Below are positions 26,566 to 33,636 of a DNA stretch of 64,000 bases, one piece after another. Within the stretch, counting starts at the first letter, position 1; each line of letters opens with the position of its first letter. The position numbers and the translations under genes are program-made. The notes under the pieces were generated by a model. That model ran no database searches, was not told where the DNA came from, and was given only the letters and a program-made list of their open reading frames with translations. Origin of the DNA: Butyricicoccus intestinisimiae (GTDB lineage Bacteria; Bacillota; Clostridia; Oscillospirales; Butyricicoccaceae); the NCBI RefSeq assembly GCF_018918345.1, contig NZ_JAHLQI010000001.1, positions 434,001-498,000 on the forward strand, given 5' to 3'.

Positions 26566-27708
26566 TTATTTCACCTGTTTTCCGTCAATATACACGGCTG
26601 TGACCTTGGTGCGGTAATCGAGCGGATCGCCATCGGTAATGAGCAAGTCCGCATCCTTTCCGACGCGCAGAGAGCCGATTCTATCATCCAGTCCCGCAAT
26701 GCGTGCCGGAACAATCGTCACTGCGCGCAGGGCATCCATCGGCTCCATGCCCGCCTGTACGGCGGCAACAATGCACTGCATGTAATGCTTGAGCGTAGTC
26801 TCCGGATGGTCTGTCGTAATCGCCGTCTCAATGCCCGCTTGGGTCAGCAGTGCGGGCGCCTGTTCCGTCAGGTTGTGCAGTTCCGGCTTCGAGCGGTCCG
26901 TCAAAAACGGTCCTGAGCAAATCGGCACATGTTCCTCTGCCAGAATGTCCGCAACCAGATGCGCTTCGGTTCCGTGCAGAATCACCGGCTTTATCGAAAA
27001 TTCCTTGGCGATGCGCAGTGCAGTGAAAATATCATCCGCCCGATGTGCGTGAAAATGTGCCGGACACGTGCCGTCCAGCACCGGCAGCAGCGCCTCATAT
27101 TTCGCATCATACTCCGGCAAATCCGATGGATCTTCCGCGTGCTGCTTTTGTTTTCCGTACTCCTGCGCCTTGTGCAGCGTCTCCCGAATAAGCGCGGCCG
27201 TTGCCATGCGCGTCACCGGCGTCTCATCTTTGTCATTGTAGCACGATTTTGGGTTCTCTCCCAGCGCGAACTTCATCGCGCACGGCTGTTTGACAATCAT
27301 GTCATCAATGCGGCGTCCTGCCGTCTTAATCGCCGCAATTTGTCCGGCAATCGGGTTGCAGCTGCCCGGCGACACCAGACAGCAGGTGACGCCCGCTTCG
27401 CGCGCCTCCTGAAAGCTGCGTTCCATCGGGTTGATGCCGTCAATCACGCGCAGCTGCGGCGTGATCGGGTCGGTGTCCTCATTTCCGTCCTCCCCTTCGA
27501 AACCGAGGGAATCCTCAAACAAGCCCAGATGCGTGTGCGCATCGACAAGCCCCGGCAAAATCCATCCGCCGTGCACGTCTGTGTGCTCGCCCTCCGGCAC
27601 ATTTTTCATCGACCCCATTCCGGAAATCTTTCCATTTTCCACGGAAATATACCCGTTTTCGATGATTTCTCCCTCCATTGGGACAATTTTCGCATTGCAA
27701 AGTATCAT
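26566..27708 (-). CDS. Metal-dependent amidohydrolase (imidazolonepropionase-like)
   Basis: 380 residues of the amidohydrolase superfamily. The metal motif DAHTHLG follows the N-terminal beta-sandwich (GWILPGLVD), HAHRADD and VILHGTEAH supply later His ligands, and TTDHPE contains the catalytic Asp. The C-terminus IGSLRVGKDADLLITDGDPLD is the usual closing beta-sandwich. The substrate is not evident; no histidine-degradation genes are adjacent. GAGGAG precedes the ATG. The promoter was not identified; a terminator separates it from the yabR operon upstream, and a candidate antisense-oriented small RNA lies in its leader region. Confidence 0.85.
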   Translation of the reverse strand: MILCNAKIVPMEGEIIENGYISVENGKISGMGSMKNVPEGEHTDVHGGWILPGLVDAHTHLGLFEDSLGFEGEDGNEDTDPITPQLRVIDGINPMERSFQEAREAGVTCCLVSPGSCNPIAGQIAAIKTAGRRIDDMIVKQPCAMKFALGENPKSCYNDKDETPVTRMATAALIRETLHKAQEYGKQKQHAEDPSDLPEYDAKYEALLPVLDGTCPAHFHAHRADDIFTALRIAKEFSIKPVILHGTEAHLVADILAEEHVPICSGPFLTDRSKPELHNLTEQAPALLTQAGIETAITTDHPETTLKHYMQCIVAAVQAGMEPMDALRAVTIVPARIAGLDDRIGSLRVGKDADLLITDGDPLDYRTKVTAVYIDGKQVK

Positions 27709-27727
27709 TGCTTCTCCTCAAAAACAA

Positions 27728-27756
27728 TTGACATTATCTGGGAATCATGGTACGAT
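27728..27756 (+). promoter_or_regulatory. Plus-strand promoter upstream of a candidate small RNA
   Basis: Perfect TTGACA at 27728-27733, 17 bases, TACGAT at 27751-27756. It points away from the amidohydrolase gene, with no coding gene downstream on this strand before a terminator at 27820-27850. Confidence 0.55.
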
Positions 27757-27762
27757 ATGTTC

Positions 27763-27850
27763 GGTAGCAGGAAACTGCTATCCATGCACCGTTCATATCT
27801 TTATCCCCACAATCCATTCACCCTTCGGCTTGCCGAGGGGTATTTTTTTA
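27763..27850 (+). ncRNA. Candidate structured small RNA of about 88 nucleotides
   Basis: Starts about seven bases after the -10 box. The 5' end folds as GGTAGCAG-GAAA-CTGCTATC (27763-27782), a stem capped by a GNRA tetraloop. About 37 unpaired bases follow. It ends in a 10-base stem (27820-27829 with 27832-27841) and a T-run (TATTTTTTTA). No open reading frame of note. I do not recognise it as 6S, SRP, tmRNA or a known riboswitch. It would be divergent to the amidohydrolase and convergent with the end of yabR. Confidence 0.45.
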
Positions 27851-27856
27851 TCTGTA

Positions 27857-27917
27857 CAAAAAAAGCAGACATGACAATGCCGCTTTCCCGAGATTGCTCT
27901 TGGAAACGCGACATTGT
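27857..27917 (-). terminator. Terminator of the yabP-yabQ-divIC-yabR operon
   Basis: Long hairpin: ACAATGCCGC (27874-27883) pairs with GCGACATTGT (27908-27917), with inner TTTCC/GGAAA and GAG/CTC pairs. On the minus strand a run of seven T follows nine bases further on. Confidence 0.7.
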
Positions 27918-27934
27918 TGCTTGCTTTGTGTTAA

Positions 27935-28456
27935 TTATTTACGGCGGCGGGAACCGTTCTTCTTATCCGTATTGCGACGCAGATCCGCCATGCGGCTCTC
28001 GCTGTCCTGCATAAAGAGCTTGAGCTTATCCTCAAACGAAGCCGGAGCTTCCTTCGCTGCCTGACGCGGTGCATATCCGCCCGGCTGGCGCTGCTGGAAC
28101 TTTTTGCCGCCGTTGGAGCTGCCGGCGCGGCGCTGATAGCCGCCGGTGCCGTTGCCATTGGAATGCGTTCCATTCTGGTTGCTGCGGCGGAACGAACGCT
28201 GTTCGCCGTTGCTGTTCTGACGCGGCTGTGTTCTCTTAATAGACAGGTTTACGCGGCCATTGTCATCAATTGCTATGACCTTAACCTTGACCTCCTGACC
28301 CTCTGTCAAATGGTCGCGGATGTCACTGACATATGACTGATCCACTTCAGAAATATGTACCAAACCGCTCTTGCCTTCCGGCAGCGAAACAAACGCGCCA
28401 AACTTTGTGATTCCGGTTACCTTGCCGGAAATGATTTCTCCTACGGCCAACTCCAT
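27935..28456 (-). CDS. yabR: S1 RNA-binding domain protein (YabR / general stress protein 13 type)
   Basis: 173 residues. Residues 1-75 are one S1 domain (VGEIISGKVTGITKFGAFVSL, GLVHISEV, VKVKVIAIDDNGRVNLSIK). The remainder is Gln/Asn/Gly/Arg-rich and probably disordered. B. subtilis YabR and YugI share this domain, are RNA-binding and associate with ribosomes. The position after divIC matches B. subtilis yabR. The Shine-Dalgarno GGAGG is about 15 bases from the ATG, an unusually long gap. Confidence 0.88.
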   Translation of the reverse strand: MELAVGEIISGKVTGITKFGAFVSLPEGKSGLVHISEVDQSYVSDIRDHLTEGQEVKVKVIAIDDNGRVNLSIKRTQPRQNSNGEQRSFRRSNQNGTHSNGNGTGGYQRRAGSSNGGKKFQQRQPGGYAPRQAAKEAPASFEDKLKLFMQDSESRMADLRRNTDKKNGSRRRK

Positions 28457-28488
28457 ACTTTTAAACTGTGTCCTCCATATACTTTTGG

Positions 28489-28779
28489 TTACTGCTCTGA
28501 GCTGTCAATAAACACACGCTCGCCGGGCGATGCATATCCCAGTACATCACGGGCAATTTTTGCAATAGCCTCGTCGGTCATGCCTTCATCCAGCGACTTT
28601 TTCAGATCCTTGTTGACGGTTTCCTCTTGGCTGATCTGATCGTCCAAAGTGCTTACCTGCTCCCGAAGCTCACGGATTTGAATCTGAAGAGAAATCGGCT
28701 TGATAATGGCAATCGCTGCAACGAGGACAAAAGCCAGCTTGAGCAGGATGCCGATTTTTTTGTTTTTGGGCTTGTTCAT
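28489..28779 (-). CDS. divIC: Septum formation initiator DivIC/FtsB family
   Basis: 96 residues: a short basic cytosolic start, one membrane segment (ILLKLAFVLVAAIAII, about 11-27), then a coiled coil (QIRELREQVSTLDDQISQEE) and a small C-terminal domain. It links FtsL and DivIB in the divisome. GAAGGAGGG precedes the ATG. Gene order yabQ-divIC-yabR is as in B. subtilis, which supports DivIC over other FtsB homologues. Confidence 0.92.
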   Translation of the reverse strand: MNKPKNKKIGILLKLAFVLVAAIAIIKPISLQIQIRELREQVSTLDDQISQEETVNKDLKKSLDEGMTDEAIAKIARDVLGYASPGERVFIDSSEQ

Positions 28780-28854
28780 CCAATCCCTCCTTCAATGATT
28801 ACGCTTACTATTCTATACCACAACCTGCAAAAAGAAAAGATTTATTTTTATTTT

Positions 28855-29205
28855 TTACGGTTTTTTTGCAAATTTTCTCGCAGCCAGCCGCGTGTGCGCC
28901 CATTTATAAAACCGCCGCACGCCGCGCCCGCCGGTCAATTCCCAAAAAATGCCGCCGATTGCCATGACAATCGGCAAAAATCCGCGCATGCGCTGCTGAA
29001 AAATGCCGACAGACAGCACAAACAGCACCGCGCAGCATGCCATGGAAAACAATACATCCAAAAGAAACGTCAGTCCGGCGCCGCGCCGGCGCTGACGAAG
29101 CAACCAGCACACATCGTACAGCACGCCGAGCACCAGACCGCACGCACAGGCGGCGAAAATTCCATTCAGCTGTGCGCACACCACACTCTCCTCTGCACCG
29201 CTCAT
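28855..29205 (-). CDS. yabQ: Spore cortex protein YabQ
   Basis: 116 residues with three to four hydrophobic segments (GIFAACACGLVLGVLYDVCWLLRQ first). The N-terminal layout and the charged RQRRRGAG turn fit YabQ, a sporulation membrane protein needed for spore cortex formation in B. subtilis. The start codon overlaps the yabP stop (ATGA), showing translational coupling. Identity rests mainly on position and topology because the family is weakly conserved. Confidence 0.85.
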   Translation of the reverse strand: MSGAEESVVCAQLNGIFAACACGLVLGVLYDVCWLLRQRRRGAGLTFLLDVLFSMACCAVLFVLSVGIFQQRMRGFLPIVMAIGGIFWELTGGRGVRRFYKWAHTRLAARKFAKKP

Positions 29206-29483
29206 TGAAACAGCCTGCGCAAAAATCCGCCGGCTGCGCCGCCGTCATCGTACTCCATGCAGTCAATGCGGCCGGAAATGCGCAGCTCACCGGCATCTAA
29301 GTTAAGTTGATCCACATGCAGGTCTCCGCCGCGCACGAACAGTGTCCCCTGTTGTGTCACGATGATAATCTGATTTTCGTCAAAATTGGCAACATCGCTG
29401 ACACCGGAAACTGAAAGCTTCTTTCTGTCCTGCAAAGAAATCCCATGCGGCAAGCTCTGTTTCTCTGTGGTACTGCGCTCCAT
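29202..29483 (-). CDS. yabP: Sporulation protein YabP
   Basis: 93 residues, a YabP/YqfC-type protein: HGISLQDRKKLSVSGVSDVANFDE, then a beta-rich stretch (LFVRGGDLHVDQLNLDAGELRISGRI) and a short tail. The family is made in the mother cell under sigma-E. I chose the ATG at 29483 because AGGAGG lies upstream and the longer frame crosses the rqcP terminator. A near-consensus sigma-E promoter lies about 40-70 bases upstream. Confidence 0.9.
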   Translation of the reverse strand: MERSTTEKQSLPHGISLQDRKKLSVSGVSDVANFDENQIIIVTQQGTLFVRGGDLHVDQLNLDAGELRISGRIDCMEYDDGGAAGGFLRRLFQ

Positions 29484-29507
29484 ATGCCTTTCCTCCTGTC
29501 TGTATAC

Positions 29508-29544
29508 ACAAAAGCCCCCGACATACTGTATGTGTCGAGGGCTT
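29508..29544 (-). terminator. Terminator of the recJ-to-rqcP run
   Basis: TGTCGAGGGCTT (29533-29544) pairs with AAGCCCCCGACA (29512-29523) with one mismatch and a 9-base loop; on the minus strand the stem is followed by TTTTG. It would separate housekeeping expression of rqcP from sporulation expression of yabP. Confidence 0.8.
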
Positions 29545-29553
29545 GCAATATAC
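29525..29553 (-). promoter_or_regulatory. Sigma-E-type sporulation promoter of yabP-yabQ
   Basis: Minus strand: GTATATT (29553-29547), 14 bases, CATACAGT (29532-29525). The B. subtilis sigma-E consensus is KMATATT, 13-15 bases, CATACAHT, so one mismatch in each element. The -35 starts seven bases past the rqcP stop, and the -10 fills the loop of the rqcP terminator. Leader to yabP about 35 bases. Confidence 0.8.
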
Positions 29554-29559
29554 AGAAAT

Positions 29560-29802
29560 TTAGGGAATCTCTCGATACAGCGCCGAAGCATCGTTTTTGA
29601 GCACGTGCTCCGCGATGTTGAGAACTTCTACTTTCAGCGTTCTCTGTCCAAAGGTGATTTCAATGACATCACCGACTTTTACCTGATACGACGCCTTTGC
29701 CTGCTTTCCGTTGACCAAAATGCGGTCGTTGTCACATGCTTCGTTTGCGATGGTTCTGCGCTTAATCAAGCGGGAAACCTTCAAATATTTGTCCAGTCTC
29801 AT
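29560..29802 (-). CDS. rqcP: RNA-binding S4 domain protein RqcP (YabO)
   Basis: 80 residues, one S4 domain (MRLDKYLKVSRLIKRRTIANEACDN). RqcP works with RqcH to add alanine tails to stalled nascent chains on 50S subunits. The start overlaps the HU stop by four bases (ATGA). The position downstream of mazG is the same as yabO in B. subtilis. Confidence 0.93.
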   Translation of the reverse strand: MRLDKYLKVSRLIKRRTIANEACDNDRILVNGKQAKASYQVKVGDVIEITFGQRTLKVEVLNIAEHVLKNDASALYREIP

Positions 29803-30074
29803 GCGTTTACTTTCTCCTTTAACTGTTTTGACGGGCGGAACACCGGAATTTTGGCTGCCGGAATGTTAACCTCCCGTTGGTCAATCGGCAAATGTCCCTT
29901 TCTTGCGGCGCGATGGCGCAGTTCCATCACACCAAATCCGGCAATGGTTACCTTTTCCTCTTGCGCCAGCGCATCTGCAATGCAGCCAAACACAGCAGCC
30001 GTAACCAAACTCACGTCCTTCTTTCGCAGCCCTGTGCGCTCCGTAACGCGATCAATCAACTCGTTCTTGTTCAT
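29799..30074 (-). CDS. HU-family DNA-binding protein
   Basis: 91 residues: MNKNELIDRVTERTGLRKKDVSLVTAAVFGCI, a helical dimer domain, and the DNA-binding beta-arm (VTIAGFGVMELRHRAARKG...IPAAKIPVFRPSKQLK). It bends and compacts DNA. It lies inside the mazG-rqcP interval and its start overlaps the mazG end by 23 bases, so no independent promoter is evident. The residues before the arm differ somewhat from canonical HU, so it may be a paralogue. Confidence 0.93.
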   Translation of the reverse strand: MNKNELIDRVTERTGLRKKDVSLVTAAVFGCIADALAQEEKVTIAGFGVMELRHRAARKGHLPIDQREVNIPAAKIPVFRPSKQLKEKVNA

Positions 30075-30855
30075 CTTTTTTACTCTCTTCCCACAGTGCC
30101 AGCATTTCGTTAAGCGTCAAATCTCCGACCTGCTTTCCCTGTGCAGCCGCTCCCGCCTCTACATGGGAGAATCGGTGAATAAACTTTTCCGTTGTGTGGT
30201 TGAGTGCTTCTTCCGGATCGGTCTTTGCAAATTTTGCCACTTTTACCGCCGCAAACAGCAAATCGCCGATTTCTTCCGGAAAATCACCGTCTCCCTGCTC
30301 GGCACGGCGCACTTCGTCCAGCTCTTCCTGCACTTTGTCCAGTGCGTCATCTACGCTTGCCCACTCAAATCCGACCTTTTCCGCCTTCTTCATGACCTTT
30401 TCGGCGCGAATCAGCGCCGGAAGCGTCCGCGCCACACTGTCCATCGTATCGGTTACACTGCGCTGGTGTTTTTCCATCTTTTTGAGATCATCCCAGTTGT
30501 TCAAAATATCCTGTGTTGAATGGACTTTTACGTCTTTGAACACGTGCGGATGCCGATAAATCATCTTTTTGCAAATGCCGTCAATGACATCATTGATATC
30601 AAAATGTCCTTGTTCTTCTTCTATTGTCGTGTGAAAAACCACCTGAAACAGGACATCTCCCAGTTCCTCTTTGAGCAGCTCGACATCTTCATTGTCAATT
30701 GCCTCACAGACCTCATATGTCTCCTCAATGAAGTCGCGGCGAATGCTGTGATGATCTTGCTGGCGATCCCACATACAGCCCTCATCGCTGCGCAGAATCC
30801 GCATAACCTGCAGCAAATCCTCAAAATGGTACTGTTCTTTATATTCAAAATCCAT
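30052..30855 (-). CDS. mazG: Nucleoside triphosphate pyrophosphohydrolase MazG (YabN type)
   Basis: 267 residues with two MazG all-alpha domains. The first has EETYEVCEAID (EExxE metal motif) and ELGDVLFQVVFH; the second has ELDEVRRAEQ and EIGDLLFAAVKVAKF. It hydrolyses NTPs and dNTPs to monophosphates and clears abnormal nucleotides. B. subtilis YabN also carries an N-terminal methylase domain, which is missing here. The ATG at 30855 has AAAGGAAA upstream. Confidence 0.93.
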   Translation of the reverse strand: MDFEYKEQYHFEDLLQVMRILRSDEGCMWDRQQDHHSIRRDFIEETYEVCEAIDNEDVELLKEELGDVLFQVVFHTTIEEEQGHFDINDVIDGICKKMIYRHPHVFKDVKVHSTQDILNNWDDLKKMEKHQRSVTDTMDSVARTLPALIRAEKVMKKAEKVGFEWASVDDALDKVQEELDEVRRAEQGDGDFPEEIGDLLFAAVKVAKFAKTDPEEALNHTTEKFIHRFSHVEAGAAAQGKQVGDLTLNEMLALWEESKKDEQERVD

Positions 30856-30877
30856 GAGATATGATTTCCTTTCCGTT

Positions 30878-32221
30878 CTATCTTTTTTGCCGCAGCACAT
30901 GTGCGATAAATCCGAGATTCATCAGCAGCAAAATACCATAGCACACCAGCGTTCCAATTGGAAGCGCCAATATATTGACATTCGGCTGTCCTGCCAGATA
31001 GCAGCCCACGGCGAATTTTGCCGAACAGGCTGCTGTCATCGCGTAAACCGACAAATCCGGTCTGCCAAATGCCTGTAAAACAGAGACTGTTACCGTTGAC
31101 AATCCCACCAGCGGCTCTGCGATGCCCAGCAGACGCAGCAGCGGCGTTGCCGTCTGTATTCCGCGCGGATGAGACGCAAACAAAATCTGCAGCAGCGGCT
31201 GCGCCAGTACAAACAGCCCGATTCCGCACGGCACACACACAAGCAGCGTCAACCCCATGGACGACCACAGCAGCTGTTTGGTTTGTTTGGTTCTCTCTTT
31301 CGCGTGCGCTGCCGAGAGCACAGGCAGCACACTGACGGACACCGCATTGGACAGCGCCTGCGGCAAATTAAACAGCGTCAGCGCCATGCCGGTATACGCA
31401 CCATATGCCGCGACGATTTCCTGCACAGAAAATCCCGCTGCCGGCAGCCGCCGATATACCACAGCCATATCCAAGAAGCCGGAAATTGTCATCACGGCCG
31501 CTCCCAAGGTAACCGGAATCATAAGCTGTACGAGCTTAGAAAAATCGCTCGACTGTTCGGGCGGATGCCGCAGCATATGAATCACACCGCGCCGCACACG
31601 CCATACCAGGTACAATACGGCGAGCAATTCGCCGCAGGTCACGCCGAACACGGCACCTGCCGCTGCACCGGTTATACCATAGCCTGCGCGCAGCAGATAC
31701 CCTGCCGCAGCCAAACCAACGGTCAGCTTGCCCGTTGCCTCTGCAACCTGCGAGACAGCAGTCGGAACCATATTGCCTGTACCTTGATACCAGCCGCGCA
31801 AAACAGCCTCTATCGTCACAAGAAACACAGCCGGTGCAATGGTCAGCAGACACGGCACGGCATCGGTCTGTCCAAAGGCGCGGCATACAGTTGGCGCGGC
31901 GCCGGCCAATGCCAGAGACAGCAATGCTGACGTCACGGCAAACACATTTCCGGCACGCACGGCAATCGCCTTTGCCTGCTGCCGCCTGCCGAATGCCAGC
32001 GCTTCCGATACCAGATGCGCCTCTGCCGCAGGAATTCCTGCGGCAGAGATGACAAACAGCAGAGAGAAAAACTGCATAGCGAATGCAAACAGCCCCATCC
32101 CGCTGTCTCCGATGAGATTGGTCAGAGGAATTTTGAACAGTGCACCGAGTATTTTTACAGTGACACTGGAAACCAGCAGTGCGGCAGCACCGCCGACATA
32201 GCTTGCCTTGTTCCGTTTCAT
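30878..32221 (-). CDS. Polysaccharide/lipid flippase-like protein, SpoVB/YabM type (MOP superfamily)
   Basis: 447 residues with 12-14 hydrophobic segments. GGAAALLVSSVTVKILGALFKIPLTNLIGDSGMGLFAF is the SpoVB/YabM N-terminus. These proteins are related to MurJ and are thought to flip lipid-linked precursors; SpoVB is required for spore cortex synthesis. The position just upstream of mazG equals yabM. AGGAGGA precedes the ATG. Whether it acts on lipid II or another polyprenyl-linked sugar is open. Confidence 0.88.
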   Translation of the reverse strand: MKRNKASYVGGAAALLVSSVTVKILGALFKIPLTNLIGDSGMGLFAFAMQFFSLLFVISAAGIPAAEAHLVSEALAFGRRQQAKAIAVRAGNVFAVTSALLSLALAGAAPTVCRAFGQTDAVPCLLTIAPAVFLVTIEAVLRGWYQGTGNMVPTAVSQVAEATGKLTVGLAAAGYLLRAGYGITGAAAGAVFGVTCGELLAVLYLVWRVRRGVIHMLRHPPEQSSDFSKLVQLMIPVTLGAAVMTISGFLDMAVVYRRLPAAGFSVQEIVAAYGAYTGMALTLFNLPQALSNAVSVSVLPVLSAAHAKERTKQTKQLLWSSMGLTLLVCVPCGIGLFVLAQPLLQILFASHPRGIQTATPLLRLLGIAEPLVGLSTVTVSVLQAFGRPDLSVYAMTAACSAKFAVGCYLAGQPNVNILALPIGTLVCYGILLLMNLGFIAHVLRQKR

Positions 32222-32291
32222 GCCCGTCCTCCTATGAGAACAGGGTATGAGCGGTTACGCGACGTTAGAAGCGAATGTTATGGTGTGTGCC

Positions 32292-32690
32292 TTATAATTG
32301 TGCGCCGCAATGGCTGCAAAATGCATCGTCTTTCTTGCACTGCTTGCCGCAGTTCGGGCAAAATACCTCGCTGCGTTCCGCGTGAAGCTGTTCCTGCAGT
32401 TCGCTGATTTTTTGAAGCTTCTCGTCAATGAGCTGGAGCTTAATTTGCAGCACCGCCGGATCTTCTTCCTTTCCGAGATGCTCGCTGTGCACCATTTTGC
32501 CAATTTCTTTGTACAGAATTTCAACTTCCGTGTTGAGATCAAAAATCTGAAGATTCAGTTTGGTTGCGCTGAGGACACTTGCCGCGGTCTTTCCCGCAGC
32601 ATCCGCAGCCTTTGCCGCGGTCACACCGGTACGGGCAGACAAAATCTCTGCTGACACCTTTGCTTTTTCGAAAAAGTTGTTCTTGTCCAT
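32292..32690 (-). CDS. Small zinc-ribbon protein with helical N-terminus
   Basis: 132 residues. The N-terminal 45 residues are Ala-rich and helical (SARTGVTAAKAADAAGKTAAS). A coiled-coil-like middle follows (LQIKLQLIDEKLQKISELQEQL). The end is a zinc ribbon FCPNCGKQCKKDDAFCSHCGAQL with two CxxC pairs. No known function. It lies in the relA-mazG run between a uridine-kinase-like gene and the SpoVB-like gene. GAGGAG precedes the ATG. Confidence 0.8.
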   Translation of the reverse strand: MDKNNFFEKAKVSAEILSARTGVTAAKAADAAGKTAASVLSATKLNLQIFDLNTEVEILYKEIGKMVHSEHLGKEEDPAVLQIKLQLIDEKLQKISELQEQLHAERSEVFCPNCGKQCKKDDAFCSHCGAQL

Positions 32691-32705
32691 AGAAATGCTC
32701 CTCTC

Positions 32706-33626
32706 TTATCCGATAAACTCATGCATGATAGAATTGTCCGGAATCAGGCTGAAATCAGAAATTTCTTCAAACTGATCCAGCGCCCGTACCAAGTCTTTCA
32801 ATCCTGCTTCTATCATCTCCTGATGATACGGTGCTGCGTCCAGCTTGAGCTGGTTCATCAAAACGCAGCCCTCATAAGGCAGATAGGTGTTGACGATAAA
32901 ATCCGCAGACGGAATATACGGCCGAATATACAGCCGCTCTCCGCGCCGCACAGACCGCCACATGTGAATGGTCTCCGGTATCGGCGCATCGCGGAAGTTT
33001 TTATCTCGAATCGCTCGACGCACAAACCGCAGCACATGCGGCGCCAAACGCCAGTCGTTTGCGAGCACCAGCTGCGTTCCCACCGCCATATAGACGGCAA
33101 TAGAGGATTCGCGCACCTTTTCCATCAGCACATCATTGAGCGCGTGAATGCCCTCTATCACGGCAATTTCGCCCTTTTCCAACCGCACTTCCTTGACCTC
33201 GTCCGTCCGTATATGACGCATAAAATCATAGGTCGGCACTTCAATCGTCTCGCCGCGCACCAGCGCCGCCAGATGCTCACTCAGCATGGGCAGATCCATA
33301 CACAGCGGAGATTCCAAATCATCGTGTCCTTCTTCGTCCTTCGGGACAATGTAGCTGCCTCGGCTCAAGTAGTAATCATCCATCGAGATGGCATACGAAC
33401 AGATGCCCCGACGTTCAATGGCGTCCCGAATGCGGTGGGAGGTTGTGGTTTTGCCGCTGGAAGACGGGCCGTTCAGCAGCAAAATCGTACGGTCATACCG
33501 ATTTTCACAAATGCAGTCCGCAATGCTCTCGATGACATTGGTATAACTGCGTTCGGATTCCTCGATAAATGCAGCCGGATCGCGCCGACAGCGCTCGTTA
33601 ATTTCGTTTATCTTGACGTGAAACAT
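32706..33626 (-). CDS. Uridine kinase-like P-loop protein
   Basis: 306 residues. Walker A is GPSSSGKTTTSHR at about residue 54; DDYYLSRGSYIVP and DFMRH resemble the substrate region of uridine kinase/phosphoribulokinase. It is longer than housekeeping Udk (about 210), with an N-terminal extension of 45 residues and a different C-terminus. Similar proteins in Clostridia often bear a threonyl-tRNA-synthetase-like extension, which is not present here. The substrate is not certain. The ribosome binding site overlaps the hemZ stop. Confidence 0.78.
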   Translation of the reverse strand: MFHVKINEINERCRRDPAAFIEESERSYTNVIESIADCICENRYDRTILLLNGPSSSGKTTTSHRIRDAIERRGICSYAISMDDYYLSRGSYIVPKDEEGHDDLESPLCMDLPMLSEHLAALVRGETIEVPTYDFMRHIRTDEVKEVRLEKGEIAVIEGIHALNDVLMEKVRESSIAVYMAVGTQLVLANDWRLAPHVLRFVRRAIRDKNFRDAPIPETIHMWRSVRRGERLYIRPYIPSADFIVNTYLPYEGCVLMNQLKLDAAPYHQEMIEAGLKDLVRALDQFEEISDFSLIPDNSIMHEFIG

Positions 33627-33636
33627 GTATCTTTCC

